Below are positions 6,715 through 10,284 of a DNA stretch of 10,284 bases, piece after piece; within the stretch, counting starts at the first letter, position 1; the number at the start of each line of letters is the position of its first letter. The translations under genes and the position numbers were made by a program. The notes beneath the pieces were generated by a model, which saw only the letters and a list, made by a program, of their open reading frames with translations, was not told where the DNA came from and searched no databases. This DNA comes from Clostridium sp. CAG:1024. Its GTDB lineage: Bacteria; Bacillota; Clostridia; Christensenellales; CAG-138. The stretch covers positions 1 through 10,284 of the forward strand of contig HF985410.1 in NCBI GenBank assembly GCA_000432015.1. The letters are read 5' to 3'.

Positions 6715-7697
6715 GTGAACGGAACAATCTGCCTTTGATCGACGTGCGCGATCTGAAACAGTATTTCAACATCAACGTCGGCATGTTCAAGACAAAGCCG
6801 CTCAAGGCGGTGGACGGCGTGTCGTTCTCGATTAAAAAGGGGGAGACGCTCGGCCTTGTCGGCGAATCGGGTTGTGGGAAGACTACGGTGGGCCGTTCCA
6901 TCCTGCACTTGTACAAACCGACCTCCGGCCAGATTTTCTACAACGGAAAAGAGATCAGCACCCCGAAGGAGATCCACGACTTCCGTAAAAAGGCCACCAT
7001 GGTCTTTCAGGATCCGTACTCCTCGCTGAACCCGCGCATGACGGTATCCGATATTATCGGAGAGCCGCTGGATATCCACAAAGCCTATGCGACGAGGGCG
7101 GAGCGGCAGGCGCGCATCCTTGAGCTCATGGAGCGTGTCGGCCTCAACAGTGAACATGCGTCCCGCTATGCGCACGAGTTTTCCGGCGGCCAGCGGCAGC
7201 GCATCGGCATCGCAAGAGCACTTGCTCTGAACCCGGACTTCATCGTCTGAGACGAGCCGGTCTCCGCGCTGGACGTTTCCATTCAGGCGCAGGTCATCAA
7301 TATGTTCGACGAGCTGCAGGACGCGCTGGGGCTTACCTACCTGTTTATCGCGCATGACCTGCTGGTCGTCCGGCATATCAGCGATCGTATCGCGGTCATG
7401 TACCTCGGAAAGATGGTCGAGCTTGCGGATGCCGAGGAGATCTACGATCATCCGCTCCATCCGTACACAAAATCGCTCATGAGCGCCGTGCCGGTTCCGG
7501 ACCCGAAGATTGCGCGCGCCAATCAGCGCATCGTGCTGTCCGGCGACATTCCGAGCCCGCTGAACGCGCCCTCCGGCTGTCCGTTCCGTACCCGCTGCGC
7601 CTATGCGGAGGCCTGCTGCGCGGAATCCATGCCGCCGTTTGAGGAGATCAGCAGCGGCCACTTTATCGCCTGCCACCGGGCGAAGGAGATCGACTGA
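6711..7697 (+). CDS. oppF: Oligopeptide ABC transporter, ATPase OppF, with one in-frame UGA at a Cys position
   Basis: This is the partner ATPase of OppD, 328 residues if UGA at codon 180 is read through. Visible motifs are Walker A GESGCGKT (51-58), Q-loop Gln100 in MVFQDPYSSLNP, signature FSGGQ (157-161), Walker B FIV-UGA-DEP with Glu182, D-loop SALD (185-188), switch His215 (IAHD), and the Cys-rich end GCPFRTRC. The start ATG 6711 overlaps the oppD stop. The only lesion is TGA at 7248-7250, where relatives often have Cys (FIVCDEP). The frame downstream stays open and conserved to its own TGA at 7695-7697. Termination at codon 180 would give 179 residues without Walker B, so no working ATPase. 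Options are selenocysteine insertion, UGA suppression (for example by a tRNA-Cys), a recent nonsense mutation making it a pseudogene, or a sequence error. I am sure of the family but not of the decoding. Confidence 0.9.
7248..7250 (+). other. In-frame TGA codon, recoding candidate or nonsense mutation
   Basis: This is codon 180 of oppF, directly before the Walker B aspartate. A single base change from TGC or TGT (Cys) would produce it. Reading frame and conserved residues continue without a gap on both sides, so no frameshift is involved. Confidence 0.9.
7266..7290 (+). promoter_or_regulatory. Weak SECIS-like hairpin downstream of the oppF UGA
   Basis: GCGCT (7266-7270) can pair with GGCGC (7286-7290), and above it GGA (7271-7273) with TCC (7278-7280), leaving the apical loop CGTT and a five-base bulge ATTCA (7281-7285). 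The loop G (7275) is 24 bases beyond the UGA, inside the range expected for bacterial selenocysteine elements. The upper stem is only three pairs, and GC-rich coding DNA yields such folds by chance. Confidence 0.2.
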
Positions 7698-7708
7698 GCC
7701 GCAGGACG

Positions 7709-7736
7709 CTGTGCGTGCCGAATGCGGCGCGCGCAG
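7709..7736 (+). promoter_or_regulatory. GC-rich hairpin between oppF and oppA
   Basis: CTGTGCGTGCCG (7709-7720) pairs with CGGCGCGCGCAG (7725-7736) over 12 base pairs, two of them G-U, closing a tetraloop AATG. It begins 12 bases after the oppF stop and is not followed by a T-run, so it is unlikely to be an intrinsic terminator. It may be an mRNA processing or stability element that allows oppA to be made in greater amount than the membrane subunits. Downstream there is a further inverted repeat CAGGGAA/TTCCCTG (7734-7740 with 7763-7769), which overlaps it by three bases. Confidence 0.5.
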
Positions 7737-7837
7737 GGAAACGCACGATATTTGACACGGGATTCCCTGTTCCGTTCAAAGAACGAACGAAACGGTACCG
7801 CTTCAAATATAGATAGAAGGAAGGAAGGAAATCAATC

Positions 7838-9646
7838 ATGAAGAAATTGCTTGCTTTGTTGCTTGCAGTGGCGATGGTGCTCTCTCTGGTCGCCTGCACA
7901 AAGACGCCGACAACCGAGCCGACCGCCAAGCCTACTGCTGGTGAGCCCGCAGCGGCCATGGGACCCAGCTCTATCGCCGTCTGCCTCGCATCCGAGCCCG
8001 ACACCATTGACCCCGCGCTGAACTCCGCTGTTGACGGCGCAACGCTTGTCGCGCATCTGTTCTCCGGTCTCGCCAAGTGGGACCAGGATGAAAACGGCGC
8101 GCTCGTGATCGCTCCCGACGCTGCAAAAGAACTCGTTGAGGGCGTTGTCAATGAGGACGGCACCGTGACCTATACCTACACCCTGCGCGACGGCCTCAAG
8201 TGGTCCGACGGCAAGGATGTCACCGCCGCCGATTTCGAATATGCCTGGAAGCGCGCTGCCTCCACGGCGCTCGGTGCAGACTACGGTTACATGTTCGAAG
8301 TTGTCAAGGGCTATCCGGATGAGCTCGCAGTCAAGGCACTGGACGAGAAGACCCTCGAAGTGACGCTCGCCAACAGCGTTGCGTACTGGAACGAGCTGCT
8401 TGCGTTCCCGACCTACTTCCCGGTGCGTGAAGATGTTGTTGCGAACGAAGCTTGGGCAACCGACGCTTCGACCTATGTGAGCAACGGCGCGTACAAGATG
8501 ACCGGCTGGGAGCACAACAGCGTCATCACCCTCGAGAAGAACCCCGATTTTGTCGACGCAGATCAGATCACGATGGATAAGATCGAGTTCTATCTCTCCG
8601 ACGACGCCAACAACATGCTGACCAACTTCGAAAACGGCAGCTGGCAGCTCATCGACGACGTTCCGACCAACGAGATCGCGAACCTTAAGGTGAACTACCC
8701 CACCGAGTTTGTCGTTGCGGGTCAGATCGGCACCTACTATGTCTGCTGGAACATCAACGAGCAGATCCTGCCCGCTTCCAGCACGCTGACCGGTTCTGAG
8801 GCAGAGGCTGCAAAGGCGGAGATCCGCAAGGCGATCAGCCTGCTGTTCGACCGTAACTACATCGTTGAAGAGATCGCCCAGGCCGGCCAGATTCCCGCGT
8901 CCTCCTTCGTCGCCATGGGCATGACGAACCCGGACGGCTCGCAGTTCTATCAGACTGCCGGCGGCAATGACGGCTACTACGGCTACTACAACGTTTCCGC
9001 CGATGCGCTTGAGTCGAACTTTGCATCCGCTATCGAGACGCTGAAGAAGTACTACACCTTCGACGAAGCGACCCAGATGTTCACCGACTTCCCGACCCTG
9101 ACCTACCTCTACAACACCTCCGACAGTCACAAGGCGATCGGCGAATACCTCCAGAACGCGCTTGCAACCGTCGGCATCACGATGAACCTCGAGAACCAGG
9201 AATGGAACACCTTCCTGAACACCCGTAAGAACGGCGATTACTCCATCGCGCGTAACGGTTGGATCGCGGACTACAATGATCCGATCTGCTTCCTCGATAT
9301 GTGGACGACGAGCTCCGGCAACAACGACGTCCAGTTCGGCAAGGGCGATCACGAGACCGTCGCGATCTACAACCTGGATCTGACCGCGCTTGGTTATGAC
9401 GTCAAAGTCGAGAACGGCACCTGGGCACAGACCTATGACGTGCTGATCTCCCTGATCAAGGGCTGCACGGACAATGAGGTCCGCTACCAGCTCATGCACA
9501 TCGCTGAGGATCTGCTCATGTCCACCGGCTGCATCTGCCCTCTGTACTTCTACACGGACATCTACATGCTGGATGACAGCGTCCACGGCTTCTTCTCCAA
9601 CCCGCTCGGCTACAAGTACTTCATGTACTGCACGATCGAGAAATAA
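7838..9646 (+). CDS. oppA: Oligopeptide ABC transporter, substrate-binding lipoprotein OppA
   Basis: This 602-residue extracellular receptor (SBP_bac_5 family) should capture peptides and deliver them to OppB-OppC. A lipoprotein signal peptide covers residues 1-19 and ends in the lipobox LVAC, with Cys20 as the lipid anchor. A Thr/Pro-rich linker of about 25 residues follows. The mature protein begins SIAVCLASEPDTIDPALNS, then LRDGLKWSDGKDVTAADFEY, the usual family signature. Near the C-terminus, YSIARNGWIADYNDPICFLD matches peptide-binding OppA proteins. The ribosome site is the repeat AAGGAAGGAAGG (7817-7828), nine bases before ATG 7838. Codon choice looks more biased than in neighbouring genes (AAC, GAC, TAC, ATC), fitting high expression. 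It is last in the operon, and a strong terminator follows. An extra promoter is possible: TTGACA at 7752-7757, with only a poor -10. Confidence 0.95.
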   Translation: MKKLLALLLAVAMVLSLVACTKTPTTEPTAKPTAGEPAAAMGPSSIAVCLASEPDTIDPALNSAVDGATLVAHLFSGLAKWDQDENGALVIAPDAAKELVEGVVNEDGTVTYTYTLRDGLKWSDGKDVTAADFEYAWKRAASTALGADYGYMFEVVKGYPDELAVKALDEKTLEVTLANSVAYWNELLAFPTYFPVREDVVANEAWATDASTYVSNGAYKMTGWEHNSVITLEKNPDFVDADQITMDKIEFYLSDDANNMLTNFENGSWQLIDDVPTNEIANLKVNYPTEFVVAGQIGTYYVCWNINEQILPASSTLTGSEAEAAKAEIRKAISLLFDRNYIVEEIAQAGQIPASSFVAMGMTNPDGSQFYQTAGGNDGYYGYYNVSADALESNFASAIETLKKYYTFDEATQMFTDFPTLTYLYNTSDSHKAIGEYLQNALATVGITMNLENQEWNTFLNTRKNGDYSIARNGWIADYNDPICFLDMWTTSSGNNDVQFGKGDHETVAIYNLDLTALGYDVKVENGTWAQTYDVLISLIKGCTDNEVRYQLMHIAEDLLMSTGCICPLYFYTDIYMLDDSVHGFFSNPLGYKYFMYCTIEK

Positions 9647-9665
9647 TCGGGCGCGAAACGAACCG

Positions 9666-9697
9666 AAGGAACCGTCCCATTGGGACGGTTCCTTTTT
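9666..9697 (+). terminator. Intrinsic terminator of the opp operon
   Basis: AAGGAACCGTCCC (9666-9678) pairs perfectly over 13 bases with GGGACGGTTCCTT (9682-9694) around the loop ATT, and the T-run continues to 9697. It starts 20 bases after the oppA stop. The hairpin lacks a matching A-run on the left beyond AA, so it works mainly in the + direction. Confidence 0.93.
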
Positions 9698-9748
9698 GTA
9701 TTCGGATATGCTGGGCGCAGCCCGAAGAGCGGTATGCCGAGGGACGAA

Positions 9749-9777
9749 TTGCAACGGCGCAGGGATTCTGCTATACT
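9749..9777 (+). promoter_or_regulatory. Sigma-A promoter of glpK (extended -10)
   Basis: TTGCAA (9749-9754), a 17-base spacer and TATACT (9772-9777) preceded by TG at 9769-9770 form an extended -10 promoter. The predicted start is near 9784, giving a leader of about 53 bases to glpK. I find no clear operator. Confidence 0.75.
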
Positions 9778-9836
9778 GAAATCGAAAAGAGATCAGAACA
9801 ATTGCACTTCTGAAAGAATCATGCGGAGGGATACCG

Positions 9837-10284
9837 ATGGCAAAGTATATCATGGCGCTCGATTCCGGCACGACGAGCAATCGCTGCATTCTGTTCAACC
9901 GCAGGGGCGAGATCTGCAGCGTCGCACAGAAGGAATTTGCGCAGTCCTATCCGAAGCCCGGCTGGGTGGAGCACGATCCCGTAGAGATTTGGAATACGCA
10001 GCTGAGCGTTGCGCAGGAAGCCATGAGAAAGGTCGGCGCGCGGGCGGAGGACATCGAGGGCATCGGCATCACGAACCAACGCGAAACGACCGTCGTCTGG
10101 GATAAGCGGAACGGCGAGCCCGTCTATCCTGCCATTGTCTGGCAATGCAGAAGGACGGCGGAATACTGCGACGAGCTGCGCGGACGCGGCCTGTCCGAGC
10201 GGATTAGGGAGAAAACCGGGCTCATCATCGACGCGTATTTTTCCGGCACGAAGCTGCGCTGGATCCTTGAAAACGTTCCGGGTG
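9837..10284 (+). CDS. glpK: Glycerol kinase (3' end outside the window)
   Basis: The first 149 codons are present. The enzyme phosphorylates glycerol with ATP to glycerol 3-phosphate in the cytoplasm. The N-terminus MAKYIMALDSGTTSNRCILF is the FGGY-kinase phosphate-binding loop. YPKPGWVEHDPVEIW, GIGITNQRETTVVWDK, AIVWQCRRTAEYC and DAYFSGTKLRWIL follow in the order found in all glycerol kinases, including the Arg-Glu pair (QRET) and the Tyr (AYFSGTK) that bind glycerol. In many relatives the latter reads DPYFSGTK. GGAGGG (9825-9830) lies six bases before ATG 9837. It is a separate transcription unit after the opp terminator, with its own promoter. The frame is open to the right edge. Confidence 0.96.
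   Translation, partial: MAKYIMALDSGTTSNRCILFNRRGEICSVAQKEFAQSYPKPGWVEHDPVEIWNTQLSVAQEAMRKVGARAEDIEGIGITNQRETTVVWDKRNGEPVYPAIVWQCRRTAEYCDELRGRGLSERIREKTGLIIDAYFSGTKLRWILENVPG

Noticed and set aside
7249..7264. The hairpin directly on the UGA as a classic SECIS element
   Set aside because: Its loop begins only three bases after the UGA, too close for a bacterial SelB-binding element. It may be incidental.
7302..7697. A separate small gene (131 codons) after the oppF TGA
   Set aside because: It is the same frame as oppF and would lack all nucleotide-binding motifs except the His switch. It has no ribosome site and is the continuation of oppF.
7752..7780. A promoter for oppA with TTGACA at 7752-7757
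   Set aside because: At 17 bases the -10 would be TTCAAA, with only three matches, and no better spacing exists. It is not strong enough to list.
7832..9898. A 688-codon open frame on the minus strand
   Set aside because: It lies antisense to oppA, whose lipobox, family motifs and ribosome site are clear. The frame stays open because of GC-rich, biased codons, and its protein resembles no family I know.
1..10284. Whole-genome reassignment of TGA as a sense codon
   Set aside because: nrdG, the glycosyltransferase-like gene, the GNAT gene, oppC, oppD and oppF all end at TGA exactly where their families end, so TGA is normally a stop here.

Overview
The window looks like chromosomal DNA from an anaerobic, fairly GC-rich member of the Clostridia (Bacillota). 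The signs are an oxygen-sensitive NrdG-type radical SAM activase, strong AGGAGG-type ribosome sites, sigma-A promoters with extended -10 elements, a Clostridia-like lipoprotein signal peptide (MKKLLALLLAVAMVLSLVAC) and a tRNA with an encoded CCA. The exact family cannot be fixed from this sequence. I see no mobile element, CRISPR array or phage gene. All genes are on the + strand.

Layout. Bases 37-708 encode the activating enzyme of an anaerobic ribonucleotide reductase. Bases 747-2117 encode a degenerate two-domain family 2 glycosyltransferase. Its stop codon is embedded in the -35 box of a compact tRNA-Glu(CUC) unit made of promoter, tRNA and terminator (2114-2274). Bases 2340-3191 encode a protein with two GNAT-like halves. 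A non-coding stretch follows and becomes AT-rich near a good extended -10 promoter (3473-3501), which is surrounded by nested inverted repeats.

That promoter leads through a structured leader into a complete oligopeptide ABC importer in the order oppB-oppC-oppD-oppF-oppA (3654-9646), closed by a strong intrinsic terminator (9666-9697). OppB and OppC form the membrane channel, OppD and OppF the ATPase pair, and OppA is the lipoprotein that captures peptide outside the cell. A separate extended -10 promoter then drives glpK (glycerol kinase), which runs off the right edge.

The main point of interest is oppF. Its reading frame is intact and conserved over 328 codons except for a single in-frame TGA (7248-7250). 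That codon sits immediately before the Walker B DEP, where related proteins commonly have cysteine (FIV-C-DEPVSALD). It is either a selenocysteine or other UGA recoding event in an ABC transporter ATPase, or a recent nonsense mutation or sequence error. The other genes here mostly end in TGA, so a genome-wide change of the TGA codon is excluded.
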